From Acanthacorydalis orientalis (Eukaryota > Arthropoda > Insecta > Megaloptera > Corydalidae): a DNA stretch of 64,000 nucleotides. Positions 12,569-25,950 of the stretch are shown piece after piece. Position 1 is the stretch's first letter. The number at the start of each line of letters is the position of its first letter. The DNA lies in the NCBI GenBank assembly GCA_034766995.1, contig CM068317.1, forward strand, positions 7,935,001 through 7,999,000, read 5' to 3'. Under the pieces are notes generated by a model that worked only from the letters and a program-made list of their open reading frames with translations, searched no databases and was not told the origin of the DNA. A program made the position numbers and the translations under genes.

Positions 12569-13844
12569 CTTTTGTCCGATGTTGTTAGCTAGCAGAGCCT
12601 CTTTAATTTTTGTCGTGATGGTCTGTGTATCTAAGTCTTGCGTTAATGCAGCCATTTCGTACACGCTCGGTGAAATATGCTGGTGAACTGGCCTCATTGG
12701 TGTACTTTGCTGGCTCATTGGTGAATGCTGTATAGGATGTGGGCTTTGACTTTTCTTAAGTTGTTCTGGATTTTGAAGATTCATTGGATGATGTGGTGGA
12801 AGCCCTGGTGGTGTTAACATCATTGGTGGTGGCGGAGGTTGCGACATATTTTGACTTGGCGGCGGACCGAGTTGAAGAGATGGAGGTAATAATGAATTCT
12901 GGCTTTCTTGTTGTATTTTATTTAATAATCCCGCTGCTTCAGACATCATTTTTGGTGTAGGTGGAATCGCTTTACCGACAGAAGTACATGGTGTGCTACC
13001 ACCATATCCACCTGTTCGCATAAGTTTCTCAGGTGCGATTTTGTACTGACTTGCGACGAGTTTATGAACAGCATTGTCATCTTCTAAGAACATCTTCATT
13101 CGAATGAACGGTTCTCGGCCTTTTTGTGTCAACATGTGCCACGGTTTTGGACGTGCAAGAAGATCACTTACTGATCCTTGTGAAAGACCTAACACAGATT
13201 CTCCGAATAATCGCTGACTTATTGAATATTGACTCAATTGCTCTTTGACTTTTTTAACAATATCTTCTGTATTCAAATTATTAAACAAATCAAACTGTTG
13301 TTGTGTGATTGGAGGCAATACAGCTTTTAAAGGACGCTGTGATGGACTATGGTGTGTTTGTGGGGGTGGTTGAGAAATTAATGAATTCGTTATAGAAGCC
13401 ATCCTTTGTAAAGGACTAGCTGTTGTAGAACAAGGAAAATCTTCTGTTGGCGTCATCGCAGGTGGAAGTATACTATTACCGAGTGGACTTGGCGCTGACG
13501 AACTTGTATTTGATCCCTGGACACCCGGTTCAAGTTTTGGTCTAACTAAACTGAATGCACTACCTGAATGTCTACTCTGATCCGAATCGTCTTTTTGGTC
13601 TTTATGTTCTGAATCTGGTGTTCCGTTCATAAGTTTCGTCGATTTTTCTTTTGGAAGTGATAAGTCTTGGGCTCCATTTAAGTGATTTTGCTGTGCGAGC
13701 GCTTGCTGCTGGAGGGCTAGCAGTCCCGGAAGAGAAGGCATTGCACCAGGCGTAGGACATTGATTCATCTTTGTAAATTCACGATGATATGCATCTAATG
13801 CCATCCGCATTTCTTCTTGCGTACGATCCATTGGTACACCGCCG
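12569..13844 (-). CDS. ct: cut exon encoding CUT repeat 2 and the start of CUT repeat 3
   Basis: Acceptor CGCATTTATTTAG|CGG and donor GGACAAAAG|GTAAGA give 1276 nt, phase 2 in and phase 0 out. The exon begins [20 protein letters not shown]; the internal ATG is not the gene start. It carries [12 protein letters not shown], resembling a CtBP-binding PxDLS motif and shared with fly Cut. Next come [13 protein letters not shown] and ITNSLISQP blocks, [20 protein letters not shown], and CUT2 ([51 protein letters not shown]). A Pro/Gln/Met-rich linker ([20 protein letters not shown]) follows, then [20 protein letters not shown], the first helix of CUT3. CUT2 is nearly identical to fly CUT2 as I remember it, while the linkers are much shorter. 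Confidence 0.97.
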
Positions 13845-13978
13845 CTAAATAAATGCGGGAAAAAGAAACTATTTGTTAGTTTAAGTTATGCTGTCCTCGA
13901 GTTATTAGATTTAAAATTTATATTTTCAAACATATATTTCATAAAGTCAATGAATGTAAATTTGATGGTGAAACTTAC
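13845..13978 (-). other. ct: cut intron (134 bp) before the CUT2 exon
   Basis: GT-AG intron with donor GTAAGT and acceptor ATTTATTTAG, phase 2. Joining the flanks gives [12 protein letters not shown] without a stop. It is AT-rich with no other feature. Confidence 0.92.
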
Positions 13979-14294
13979 CCTGGGAAAGGTTCCCTTGGAT
14001 TTCGCATATCTTCGATTCGTCTCCCCATCAGTTTTGCCAACTCCTCCTGATAAATCCTCAATACTTTTTCTTGTGGAATATCATCGTTCTCATACTTCTT
14101 TATCTTTCTGTTCTGTGACGAATCCTTGGAAAATGGACTTGGACATTGACCGTGCGACGGTGACTTTGAATCTTCATTACTATGTGTATCTTCGGTTTTC
14201 ATCATATGACTCGCCTCGTTGAGTATATGAGCTATTCTTTCTTCAGTCATATCGGAATCGCTCCGTGCAAACCCTGGAATGCCCGTATCTTTAC
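13979..14294 (-). CDS. ct: cut linker exon between CUT1 and CUT2
   Basis: Acceptor TTTTGGTTTACAG|GT and donor CCCAGG|GTAAGT enclose 316 nt, phase 1 in and phase 2 out. The product contains SDMTEERIAHILNEASHMM and EDTHSNEDSKSP; both blocks occur in fly Cut at the same place (SEDRIAHILSEASSLM, EDTHSNEDSKSP). A second helical block, IPQEKVLRIYQEELAKLMG, follows. Serine- and acid-rich stretches suggest a flexible, phosphorylated linker. There is no catalytic or DNA-binding motif. It is separated from the next exon by only 134 bp. Confidence 0.96.
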
Positions 14295-15939
14295 CTGTAA
14301 ACCAAAAATAAGAAATGTTTACAAATACAGTATGCAATAAATTCACACGTTTATTATTTTCTAAGAAAAAAAAACAACTTTTTGAAACTATAATGACAAC
14401 GGTCGACTCGTTTCATGACTCACGACATTTGTATAATCTGTATATAAATCTCGGCTATTGATTAAAACGTCGCTCGTTTTTATAATCAATATTATAAAAA
14501 TTAACTGTAATTTCCAAGTGCTAACTGTTGCTTGAGATTCGCATGCGATAGAATTTTTAAATGTTGTTGTTTCATATTAAAATTAGATTTCATGAATCAT
14601 TTGTAAAATTCATTAGCACTTTATAGAGCCTTTGAAATAAAATTTTTCATCCAATGAACTTAGAAAATGTAAAACTCGTTATATAAATACGATTATTACT
14701 ATTATTATTGTAATATATTTTGTTAATTATTTTTTTTTTGTATATATAGAGGACATTAAAACATTAACTTATAGAAAATGTTTGTTATAAGGTCAGAAGT
14801 ATACAATTATTAGTAATATGAATGTGTTTTTATTAATTAGAAAAATAATATATTTTATTAGAATTATAATCGTTCAAGATATGTCTGAAGTTATTACAAC
14901 TTTTTAAAACATTGATCGAAAAAAAAATGGATTCGAATCGAACACTAATTAATTTTTCTATATTGTTTAATAACAAAAAAATCATTCCATAAAAATAACA
15001 TGATTAATTACGAATAATAAGTATAGTTTTATGATCAATTAATAACATGTTAAGATTAATAAATTATTAAGTATAAAATATATTAATACCAATAATATTT
15101 CTTTCTAAAACGAAATAATTATCTAAAAATTATTCTTAATGAAAGCTTATATTAATGAATCATTTCTGTGTCAACATACGAAAGTTGTTCTATGTTAGAA
15201 TATAAAAGTTTTAAATTCATATAAACAGTAAAAAAATGTCAATATGTAGGTTGAAATTTCCATCATTGACAATGAGTCTTTGACAGATACGATTAAAAGT
15301 TATTATCGGATATTCAAATGCCAATTATATATTTCCAATGACAATACCAAAATCTCGTATAATACATAAAAAATTACAGGGAGTTCATTAACTGATTACG
15401 TACAACACTAGTGTTCAAATTAATCATTTTTTTGTGTAATTGATACTACATTTCGGGATTTATCCTTATTTGAAATTATTGTATTACTAAGACATATCAA
15501 ATTTTATTTTTTTAAAATGTTTAAGCAACTTTCTATCAATACAATTTATTTTTAGTATAAAATGTGTATTTAAATATTTTTTACAATTTTTAGCAAAACA
15601 TCGAAATAACTTTCCTTAGTATTTTTTTTGATGTCTTAATTGCTGTTTTAGTTGAAATATCTAATTATTATTTTAAAATTGATTAGTTATAGGTATAGTT
15701 TAAACTATTAACTACGACATACATATATACTCGACTTCAGTCTATGAATTTTTATTTCTTTTTTTATTCAGATTCACAGATCATTTTCTAAGATTAAATG
15801 ATTATCGACATTTTTATTTTTTTAATAAGAGTATAAAATTAATTAAAAAAAAAACATATTTACTTTAGAAATAAATTTAACGTAATTAATTTAAGAAAAA
15901 AGAAAGTATTATTTATTTTAAACGGAAATAGTAAAAGAT

Positions 15940-15941
<2 letters not shown>

Positions 15942-16000
<59 letters not shown>
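15942..16000. repeat. (TA)n microsatellite
   Basis: Near-pure TA run of almost 60 bp in the 13.7-kb intron. Confidence 0.95.
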
Positions 16001-16003
<3 letters not shown>

Positions 16004-17007
16004 TATATATGTAATATCAATTCTTATAGTATTATGGAGATAGTCAAATATAATGAAAAAGAACCGAACTAAGACAATCCTGATATTTTCACGAACTGTT
16101 TCAAATCGCACCATTCTGTGTCGTTTATTTCTTTTACAGATTCATAGAACATAAATCCGATCTAATCATGCATTGAATTATATTTTAACAACCGCATTCA
16201 GTTATACCATTGAGCGAGTAAGGAACATTTCATAAAACGACTAAAGAATAAAGATAACGGTGTAGCGTGAACTCTAACCTCCACGACAAGTAGGAGTTTA
16301 CACTGGGGTTGGAGGGTAGAAAAAAAACACAACTTTACGGTGTTTTTACACATGCAATCTGAATGCGCCGGCTGCCGCATACAAGTCACGCAAATGTGTA
16401 TATATATATATATAATATTTGATAATGTTGAAAACAAAGATGCCATTATGTTAGGAGTAACATAACGCCATTATGTTGCACTTTGTTTATAAGTTATGTT
16501 TTAATGAATAGATACGACAGTGTGTTTGATATTTGAGGATTGAAATACGTCGATGTTATGAAAATGTAAATGGGGCATTGATGAATCGACTACAATATTT
16601 TATATGTAAATATTTAATTGCTTCTTTAATTCATATTAAACCTTCAATTACCATAAAACCTCAGAAAATCGTTACATTTATCCACATTCATTTTTTATGT
16701 TATAATCGTAATGATTTCTTAAAATAGAGAAATTACCCATTCTCGTTTAATAAAATGATGCGTTGAACTTTGTAATTTATTTGTTTAATTAATGATATTA
16801 TCAAAATTATTTTTGAAACAGATTGATAATCATCTTTTATTATGTATTGGTATAATAATATTTGGAATTATTTTGGAAATGTTTGTCATAAAAATCTTTT
16901 GATTATTAGGAAAATACATTATTTTAAAAAATGAAAATTCCCTTCATTAATAACACAAGAAATTGAAATGTTATAAATAGTGGTTATTACTGAGTAACAA
17001 ATACGGT

Positions 17008-17329
17008 TTAACCCTTTGAACTCCTTTGTCGAGTGTGACTAGACATCAGTTTCAATCACAGATACTCCTACGTCGAGTCAGACTTGACATTTTTAAAATG
17101 CCAGTTTAAATATGTATTATACTTCACAATATTTTTTTTTTGCTTTTAAATTCCACAAATATCAGATCTCAGCAAAGTTCCAATGTTATTTTCAATATAA
17201 ATTAGTAAAAAAAATGTTGAAATTGGTTCCCATCAACTACTTTTTGAAGTACATTTCAAATAAAACACTTAAAGTAATAGGGTGTTATTTGAAAGAAAAT
17301 TGAAAAATAATTAGGTATGCGAAGGTTAA
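17008..17329. mobile_element. Candidate piggyBac-type MITE
   Basis: The segment begins TTAACCCTTTGAACTCC and ends, on the opposite strand, TTAACCTTCGCATACC, so both ends have a TTAA followed by CC and a TT-rich start as in the piggyBac ends elsewhere in the window. Just inside the left end, a 26-bp direct repeat CTCCTnnGTCGAGTnnGACT followed by nGACAT occurs at about 17021 and about 17065, like piggyBac subterminal repeats. There is no transposase. The inverted repeats are short, so the call is moderate. Confidence 0.5.
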
Positions 17330-18239
17330 TATTAAAAGATTAATAACAATTTTCAATGAAACTTTAAAATTCATTAAGGAATTGGATAAACTATTATATA
17401 TAATTTTTTTAAATTAAAATTAGCACCGAATATTATGAAATTTCAGAGATTTGAAAAGATTTGAACATTTTTGACCAGAATATTTTCTTGTATGATGAAA
17501 AAATAATTATATCGTGAATGTCAATTTAGTTACATTGTCTGAACTGTATTTTGATTTTATATGCACTCGATTCCATATCAACATTTTCGTTTATTTTGTT
17601 TTATTTATTAATATTTATTTTAATTGCGGGATTAAGTTCCTGCTATAAGAATTCAAGATTGATCTATGAATTGTTTTGTTTAAATCGAGACTGATTTTAG
17701 TAACATATTTTTTTTATTACTCATGGTTAAAGTTTTCATAATGTATGGAAAAAAACTTGACGAAATATCTCAACCGAAATAACATGTTTTATCTCCTCAA
17801 TAACTTTTTTCTACGAGTGTTTAATATTTTCTTGAAGAAGTTTTGTATTTTTGATGAAACTTTATAAATCATTATATTTAAAAATATTCTCATTATGTGG
17901 TTTCAAAAATATTTTTCCTGCTTAGTTACACGTCATACTCTTTGTATTTCGTCGTTCAATTTCAAAAACATTTTTTAAAGTAAATCTTTCTTTTGTACAA
18001 ATTTCTGTAGAAAAATATTGTCAGAAAATGTAATTTGCGACGATGTGTAGTGTTAATAATAGAGCATTACCAAATTTAAAACTTAAATGAGAATTGTTTG
18101 GCAATCTCGAAATTCATATAAATAAATAATGTTAAAATTCAGTACATTGCTGTCCTTTGACAGATTTGTGAACAGAAATGTTACCAATAAAATAAACAAC
18201 CGAAGTTTTCCATATATTTGTATATTTGTATGAAATGAA

Positions 18240-18485
18240 TTCAGGGGACACTCAACCCTACACCAGAAACAAAGCATCGAACGTCGGACTATTCAAATCA
18301 CACTTAAAATGTCATCATCACTCAAGGCCATTTCGTTCGACCATCAGACACACACACATTTGCATAACAAACAAAACATAACACGGAATAATACAAGCGG
18401 CTACGGTGGCCCGAATAATATACTTGGCCTTCGCGAATCGATACGTCGCCGCCGTTGTGCGATACCCGTCCGTCGTACGGGATTC
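18240..18485. promoter_or_regulatory. Higher-GC intronic island, possible enhancer
   Basis: Unlike its surroundings this segment is complex, with CGTCGCCGCCGTTGTGCG-like clusters and no repeat. The frames across it lack coding character. In cut loci such islands in large introns can be enhancers; the function here is inference from composition only. Confidence 0.25.
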
Positions 18486-18487
18486 AG

Positions 18488-18489
<2 letters not shown>

Positions 18490-18529
<40 letters not shown>
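18490..18529. repeat. (TA)n microsatellite
   Basis: TA run directly after a GC-rich island. Confidence 0.95.
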
Positions 18530-18532
<3 letters not shown>

Positions 18533-20015
18533 GAAACTGTCATTATATATTAATGACTGTTTTATTGGTGCATACGACCAGGGACCGTGAAATAATTTAT
18601 CATTCATTTACGTGTACCACGCACGAAATTAGCGCAGGCGGATTTAGAAAACGGACACACACATCGTCATTGAGTGCAATTTTACAAGAAATTATTAACA
18701 TTTGAGTCTAGACAATCTACATTATCTCAAAGTATTTTTTTGTCAGATAATTATAAATCTGATTTACTTTATTTGAACTAATTAGAATAACTCGTTCTGT
18801 TAATAAAATATTCCTAAGGAAATTAACGAAACGAAATTAATTTTCTTGAATTAAAATTAAGTATTAGAATGACAATATATTCAGAAAATATTGTTACATA
18901 GTATAATAGTTTGTTTTCTATACATTTTTTTCGGATCTACTTGGCTAAATAATAACTTAATTTTCGATTTCATTATTAATACCATCTATATACAGTTTTC
19001 AACTCGATTGGAAATATCAAAAAATGTTCATATACTAATTGCAAGAATTGCTATCTCTAATAAAATATACATATACCTATAGCGTTTAGATAAATTATTA
19101 TAGTTTGTTAAAGAAATGTTTACGCTCTATTACTGATATTTATAAACATGCAAATGTTCACCATAAAATATGATTTTATTTAAGAAAAATTTTAATAAGG
19201 CTAAACTTTTAATCCTTGAATATTTTGATATTATATATATATATATATATATATATAATGTTTTATATACATTATATATATAATTTTTTAAAATAAATTA
19301 AATTACTAATAAATTTTATATGTAGTAGTGTACAGTACATACATTTTTCTTTTAATTGAACGAACTACTGTTTGTTTTTGTTATTTAAAACATATTTAAT
19401 TAATAAAATACTTTCTATAAAATGAAATTATTTTAAAAATGTTTGTAATCATATCTGTTATCTTCAAATCACACATTGTATATGGTTAATAAATTTGAAA
19501 GCATAAGTAGAATGTACAAGATTTAAAAATATTACATTTTCGCTGTATATTTCCATAATACGTTCTACTAAGTATTTAGCGTATAAACATTGCGATAAAA
19601 AGAATAATCAAGAAAATGCTAGATTCGATAAAAAAAACTGAATGAAACAATATGCGTCTGTAAAAAAAGGTTTTTTTTCAAAAAACTTGTAAAAGAAAGC
19701 AATTAATACTTGAAACAATAATTCTAATAAACCGCAGACGACATTAAGAACAATACCTGCGAGTTCTCACCGCAACATTTCATTATTTGTGCATTATTAC
19801 TTGGCAATAAGCTATATTCAAAGGCAACAGCATACATGTGTTTCCTGTTATACAAATATGTCAACAGATTTCCTCGTACAGCTATAGATTCTATACAATT
19901 CTCAAACTATGCATCAAGATATGTTGTTGTATAGTCGTTGTTGTGTCATAAGGTAACATTAACAAACAGTGAATTATACACTTTAACATAACAGGTCTCC
20001 CTGTACATACAAATT

Positions 20016-20025
<10 letters not shown>

Positions 20026-20060
<35 letters not shown>
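20026..20060. repeat. (TA)n microsatellite
   Basis: TA run of about 35 bp. Confidence 0.93.
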
Positions 20061-20063
<3 letters not shown>

Positions 20064-20739
20064 ATAAAGATATGTATATATTAAATCGTGTGAGATGTAT
20101 TTCAGTTCTTAAATCAATGTTCAGTTCTTTTAAATCTCATGAGATTGTTGGGAAAATGATCATTGGAGCTCATCGTTGATTATACACCTGCAGTATTTAA
20201 CAATCGGATGTTATAGGGTACGTTGTTGATACAATGCACACACCGGATGTTGACGGTGACTGTTGTTGATGACACGCAACGTAATTGCTGTCATTTTAAG
20301 AGTAACTTTTTCAGTTGGAAATCTATATTCATTTCATTTTAAAGAGTATATTTTTAAACTGTTATACAACGATTGATGATTTTCTTATACAAGGCAGTTA
20401 AATGAATTAGTATTATGAATTTTTTTTAAAAACTCTTTGATATTTCTCTGTAAATTTTTATTATTTTAATTTTAAATCAGATAAAAATATGTTTAAATAT
20501 TTGTATTAATTTAAACATTTATTCAATTAAAATTTTTTTAAAAAATATTTGCTTACTGATAATAAGTAGTTAGTTATAATTAAATAATTTATGCTCTGTA
20601 AATATTACTTTAATATTTCTTTTCGATAATTATCTCTAAAAATGCAATATGATTGATAAAATATTCGGATTTTTATTAAAAATTAATATAGTTGTTTAAT
20701 AACGAGTTGAAAAAACATTTTCATTTCCACAAGTGAATT

Positions 20740-20990
20740 TTCCACAAGTGGAACGATGCTTTTGGTGTGGGTACTGTTAAACGTACAGTCCAATGGTAGT
20801 TCCAAAAATTTAGAGCTAGGGATGAGATTTTTGAAGATGAAGATCACAGTCGTCCTTCAGTCCAACGACTAACTGAAGGCGTTAGTTGAATCAAAACTAA
20901 GCACAACAATTCGAGAGCTTGCACAAAAGTTAGACGTTAGTCGTCCAATAATTCTAGATCACTTAAACAGCCAGAAAATTCAAAAAATAT
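20740..20990 (+). pseudogene. mariner transposase fragment (N-terminal helix-turn-helix region)
   Basis: With a few frameshifts, the plus strand reads the first DNA-binding part of a mariner transposase. FGVGTVKRTVQWW comes first, followed by EIFEDEDHSRPSV and IRELAQKLDVSRPIILDHL. These match the conserved order VGTVxxxTVxxWF, EDxxxxGRPS and REL..LGVS..T...HL of mariner proteins. The catalytic D,D34D part is not recognisable downstream, and I found no inverted repeats, so this is a truncated, dead copy. It lies in the 13.7-kb cut intron on the strand opposite to cut. Confidence 0.8.
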
Positions 20991-22245
20991 TAAAATGAAA
21001 ATGAATGTGAAGGTCATAAACCGCAATTATTTTTCTATCAACTTAATGTTATGAACATTATAAAAAGATACTGAAAACATTTTGATGAAAAGTTAGTGAA
21101 TTTAATTATTTCAAAAAGAGAAACATTAATTTCCGCGATTCTTTAGCTTCCACACATTATTATTAGTAATATGTAATATAAAATTTGTTTCTATATAGTA
21201 TTTGTTCTCGTTATATTAAAAACAAACGACAATAAAAAATGTTTATTACTAATATAACATTTCAGTTCTCAAATTAAAAAATATATGCTATTTTCAAAAG
21301 TGAAACAAAGAAAGAAATTATTTTATGTAAAGCATACATTCTATTTGTTTTCATATATTTTATTTACACCTTCTAGTTTTATTTTCAGTCTTATTAAATG
21401 CGATAGTCAACAATGAATAATAAAACATTTTAGAGTTATACCATACAATTGTTATTACAAATGATTTAATTAAAATTTCAATGTTTTTTTGATCATCTAT
21501 TTATTTATATACAGTAGTGAAACTTATATATATATATATATATATGAATTTTTAATCGATGTATAATTTACATATTTTGAATATTCGACAAGATTTATAC
21601 GGTTAACAATTACACTTTAAATACTAAAAATTTGTTATAAACCTAAAAATAATAATTTCAATTCCTCCACCTGCTTGTAAATTAATATATTATTCTTATC
21701 TACGTCAAATAAAAATAAACTGTTATAATGTTTAATGTGAATGAGCAATTACGACCGATTTTTATAAGAATATTTTCATGGGAACATGACCTCGTTGAAT
21801 CTCGTTATTTGAGTTGTTTATTTTACCGTTTGTCATTGTTTCGTGTTCGAGTCTAATGCGATTCTAGATTTATTTAAGTTTTTTTTTTAAAACAAAAAAT
21901 ACATATAAATGTGTAACCATTATTGTTCTAATTACATCGTATAATATATTTTTTCTTTAATCATAACTCACTGTTTATGTAAATACGTTTACATATATTT
22001 TGTATTTTATTTCTTTTGTATTTCGCTTTGATACTTATCTCGTTCAAATGGATACGATTTTAATGATAATAAGAGATCTTAATTAAATGATGGGAGAAAA
22101 TGTATATTTCAATTTCGTGAAGTCAATTACCACATTTAAGTCGTTAAACGAAAGTAGTTTGGTATTTGTTCATGAAACGAATTGTTTGAAATTTCGTTAT
22201 GCCATTTACATCTATATATGTATATTTAAACATATTTTTATCAGT

Positions 22246-22248
<3 letters not shown>

Positions 22249-22292
<44 letters not shown>
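22249..22292. repeat. (TA)n microsatellite
   Basis: TA run of over 40 bp. Confidence 0.95.
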
Positions 22293-22294
<2 letters not shown>

Positions 22295-22462
22295 AGTATA
22301 TTATTTTAATTTTGTTCATTTAAAAAAATAGAAAATGATTTATATAAATTACATCCTTTCTTTATTTTTATTATTTTTTATTATCATGAATTTACATCTT
22401 TATATTTGATTCTAGTTATTTATATACATAATTGAATGGTTTATTTAAATAAACATACAGAT

Positions 22463-22531
<69 letters not shown>
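22463..22531. repeat. (CA)n-(TA)n microsatellite
   Basis: CA repeats passing into TA repeats. Confidence 0.95.
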
Positions 22532-22533
<2 letters not shown>

Positions 22534-22599
22534 ATGAATATTAGTTTAATAATCATAAAAATAGATTTAAAATGCATTTTTACTGACAACTAAATGAAC

Positions 22600-23150
22600 A
22601 TAAACAATGAAACCCGTTCGTCTACACGTAAATAAATGTCTGCACAGGAGACACGGAGCTCCTCATTATCGGCTCATTAGTGTGTGGCAGAGTGTCTGTT
22701 CACCTTTTGGTCCATTGACCAATTCGCATAACTTAACCCGTTAACAGTTGCTGTTTTAGATTGCAGGAAACCTATTAGTTTTTGACCCTCCTCACACAGC
22801 AAACTAGCTATATATCGATTACATGTGCGTGTTATCTCTTTTGCACTCGAATAAAATGCGTTTCTTTATCATTCGATTACAAAATTCGACTGCATCCATA
22901 CTTGAACCGTGAAGGGGACATTCTTGACCCGTAGTGACCCGACCCTAGACATTTTCGTAGTAAATTATTGCACTAGTAACAGAAATATTTACTTTGCTTG
23001 TACGCTTGCCAAATATTTTCCGAATGATTGTGCGACCGTTTGAATACTTCATTACGAGTGGACAAAAATCACGGATCGTTCATTTGGCTATACTTTATTG
23101 TTAGATCAGAACAATATATTCATTGTAAGTCACGCATACATGTTATGTTT
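22600..23150. promoter_or_regulatory. Higher-complexity intronic island, possible enhancer
   Basis: About 550 bp with clearly higher GC than its flanks and no repeat or open frame. An E-box (CATGTG) and homeodomain-type CGATTAC sites are visible, but such motifs are common. It may be constrained non-coding DNA; composition is the only evidence. Confidence 0.25.
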
Positions 23151-24067
23151 TCATAGAATTCTTGAGTTAAACATTAGAAAAGAATTTTTTTAACATTAAT
23201 TAAATTTGAAACACTATTGAAATCGAAATATAATTTAGAAGTATAGCTAGTCTACTCCGTTTATTTAATAATATTTCTAACATATAATAAACTCATGATA
23301 TATCGTATATTTCATCAGACTGTTTTAAATTATTTATTTTTGAATAATGTAGACGTGTGGATTCTGCTGATTTTATTATAGTAATTGGCTAAACAGTGGT
23401 GTTTAAAATAAAGTTTCGATTATCACCAACTTTAGATGGAACATTCTCACACACGAACGTTCTCGATTATATTGAACCAATGCCAACTACTGAAAAGTCG
23501 CATTTATTATTAAGCTACGTACAAAATGCGATTGTTTTATCTGCAGTGAACTATTGGCGACAGTTCTAGGTTTCTATTCGGGCCACTCACATCTCATACA
23601 CAGATTGAAAGTTTCACACACACACACACAAATCTAATGATCACGTATAGTATAAATCATACAATATTTGTTTATTTCATTGGAAAATGTTGAAAACAAC
23701 TGTGATGTCTAAATATGTAATTGAGAAATGGGAATATATTGATGAAACGTTTACTAGTTATTTGAGTTCGGTGCATGACTTTTTTTGTAATATGTTTTAA
23801 TATAATTGATTATCAACACTTACTAATTATTAATAGTTCTCTAATTTAAATACATATTAGATAGAAGACGTATTCATTGTTTTTTTATCAAGATTAAGTA
23901 TTTTAAATAATATTTTTTGAAATTAATTCGATTTTCCTGAAAGTTATAAGTTCTTTATTTTTTTATTATTTTTTCAACATCGTATAATCTTAATTTATCT
24001 TTTAAAACGATAGTACCTATTTTCCATTTTTCAAAATTTAAATTCAGTTCTCTAGTTCAATATATCA

Positions 24068-24070
<3 letters not shown>

Positions 24071-24125
<55 letters not shown>
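24071..24125. repeat. (TA)n microsatellite
   Basis: Pure TA run. Confidence 0.95.
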
Positions 24126-24129
<4 letters not shown>

Positions 24130-24529
24130 AACATACGATTGAAAATGAAGAGAAAACTTAAATTGTAATATCTAGATTGTAATTATTTTTTATTAGTTAA
24201 TAAATCTTCTTCACAAACATATGACAACAAATGCCTTGCTTACTAAATTATATTCATGTATTCACACTAATGATTCATATATTACTTTAAAAAGACAATC
24301 AGACTGGACTTAAACGTGCATTTCTAAAAATTAATAACTGACTTCCTGTCATATAGTAGTTGGTCGTATAAAGTATAGCACATCATTAGTCGTTCTTGTA
24401 CGATATTATTAAAAATTGCGACTAGGTACACTTAGTGAATGTGATAAATGTCGCATCAAAGACTACAAAATAGATGAACATCATATATGCGAACCAATAA
24501 GAGTAGATAATTTATATTAAAAAGAGCAT

Positions 24530-25150
24530 CCTGTGTCAGGGTGGTTGTGTCTGTGTATCTGTGTCTGTGCAATCTTTGTACAAAGGTAGCTTTAACTCGT
24601 AGTGGGTTGAGTTGATTTTCCTGTTACCAGTAGCAGCAAGCAGACGTACATAATAACGTTATTTCTGTAATTAAAAGTAGAAGAGATACACACGGCGATA
24701 GATACATGAAACATACATTTACAAATAAATATACACTCTTTCATATAGAACATATATGTCCTCGCACGATCGAATATATATATATATATATATGTTGAAA
24801 TGTACGTATGTAGAAGTATACAGACGTGGTTCGAAACAGGACTTTTGAACAAAAGGAAACGGGATTTCTATTTTGTGTTTTATAAACCCTACGTATGTGT
24901 CTCGTTATCTCCCTCACGTCTCTAACACAAGGAGACAGACGAGCAAAACGCCCTACCTCTTCGTCTGCACAACTAACTACCCTGTTACAACTCACTTCGA
25001 CAATCGTCATCACTACAAACTCCGTTCACCCTGAAATGGCCCACATGAAAGCATGTCATTTGCAATACGTTATTTTAATTACATTATCAAAGAAGATACG
25101 ACAACCGAACAGGTAGATAGGAGACAGGAACGGATTGACACGTATCGATG
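24530..25150. promoter_or_regulatory. Higher-complexity intronic island, possible enhancer or ncRNA
   Basis: About 600 bp of mixed-composition DNA inside the 13.7-kb intron, containing a GTGTCTGTG tract and one short TA run. Frames of up to 90 codons on both strands are not protein-like. Function unknown. Confidence 0.25.
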
Positions 25151-25818
25151 TTGCATTGTTTTTCAATCATTAGTTAGATGGTAGTTTTTCGTCAACTTTC
25201 AAATGATTTGATTTTTTGTTTAAACTGGTTATGCATATGACATTAGTAAAATTGTAAATAATATCTATTTGATTTTACTCTTTTTTAACACTCATTATTG
25301 CAGTTTTATTTAATAAAGTATATAATATCTCATTGGTTTATAATACATTTATTGGAAGAAAAATATTAACTTTATACAAGTAAACAAAAACACAAACAGC
25401 AAAGTAGTTTTCGCTAAATATTAAAAAGAAGAATAATTTTTAATAGAAAGTATGTAATATAAATGGACATATTGTTTTCAGAGGTTAAATATTTTTTTTC
25501 ATTTAAAATTTGACAGTTTTTTTTATTAATTCATTCTTAATTTTCTTGGTTCTGTTTGTCTAGTTGATAGCAAACTATTTATTGAAATACTTGTAGATCA
25601 AATGTCATCTATATATCGAATATATTTCAGTCAAGATATTTTTATAATAAGACTTCAATAATTAATAAAAATACTATCATAAACAATTACTATTTATGAA
25701 AAATTTATATTATTAGATTTTAAATTTATATTTTATTGGTTATCTAAGATGTACTGAAATTAGTTACTATTCGTAAACCAAAGGTTGCAGGAAATCAGTT
25801 ATATGATTAAAAGGAAGA

Positions 25819-25822
<4 letters not shown>

Positions 25823-25893
<71 letters not shown>

Positions 25894-25950
25894 CTATATA
25901 TATATATATCTATATATATAGAGATATGTGTATGTGTGTGTGTGTGTGTG
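25823..25950. repeat. Long (TA)n array with a (TG)n tail
   Basis: About 100 bp of TA with a few CACA and TCTA interruptions, then TG repeats; one of the longest arrays in the window. Confidence 0.95.

Noticed and set aside
16190..16260. Possible tRNA-like segment around a TGAGCGAGTAAGG motif
   Set aside because: No acceptor stem or T-arm consensus could be placed, so no cloverleaf.
22726..22760. TTAACCCGTTAACAG as another piggyBac end
   Set aside because: No partner end with TTAA and matching repeat was found nearby; the motif is short and may be chance.
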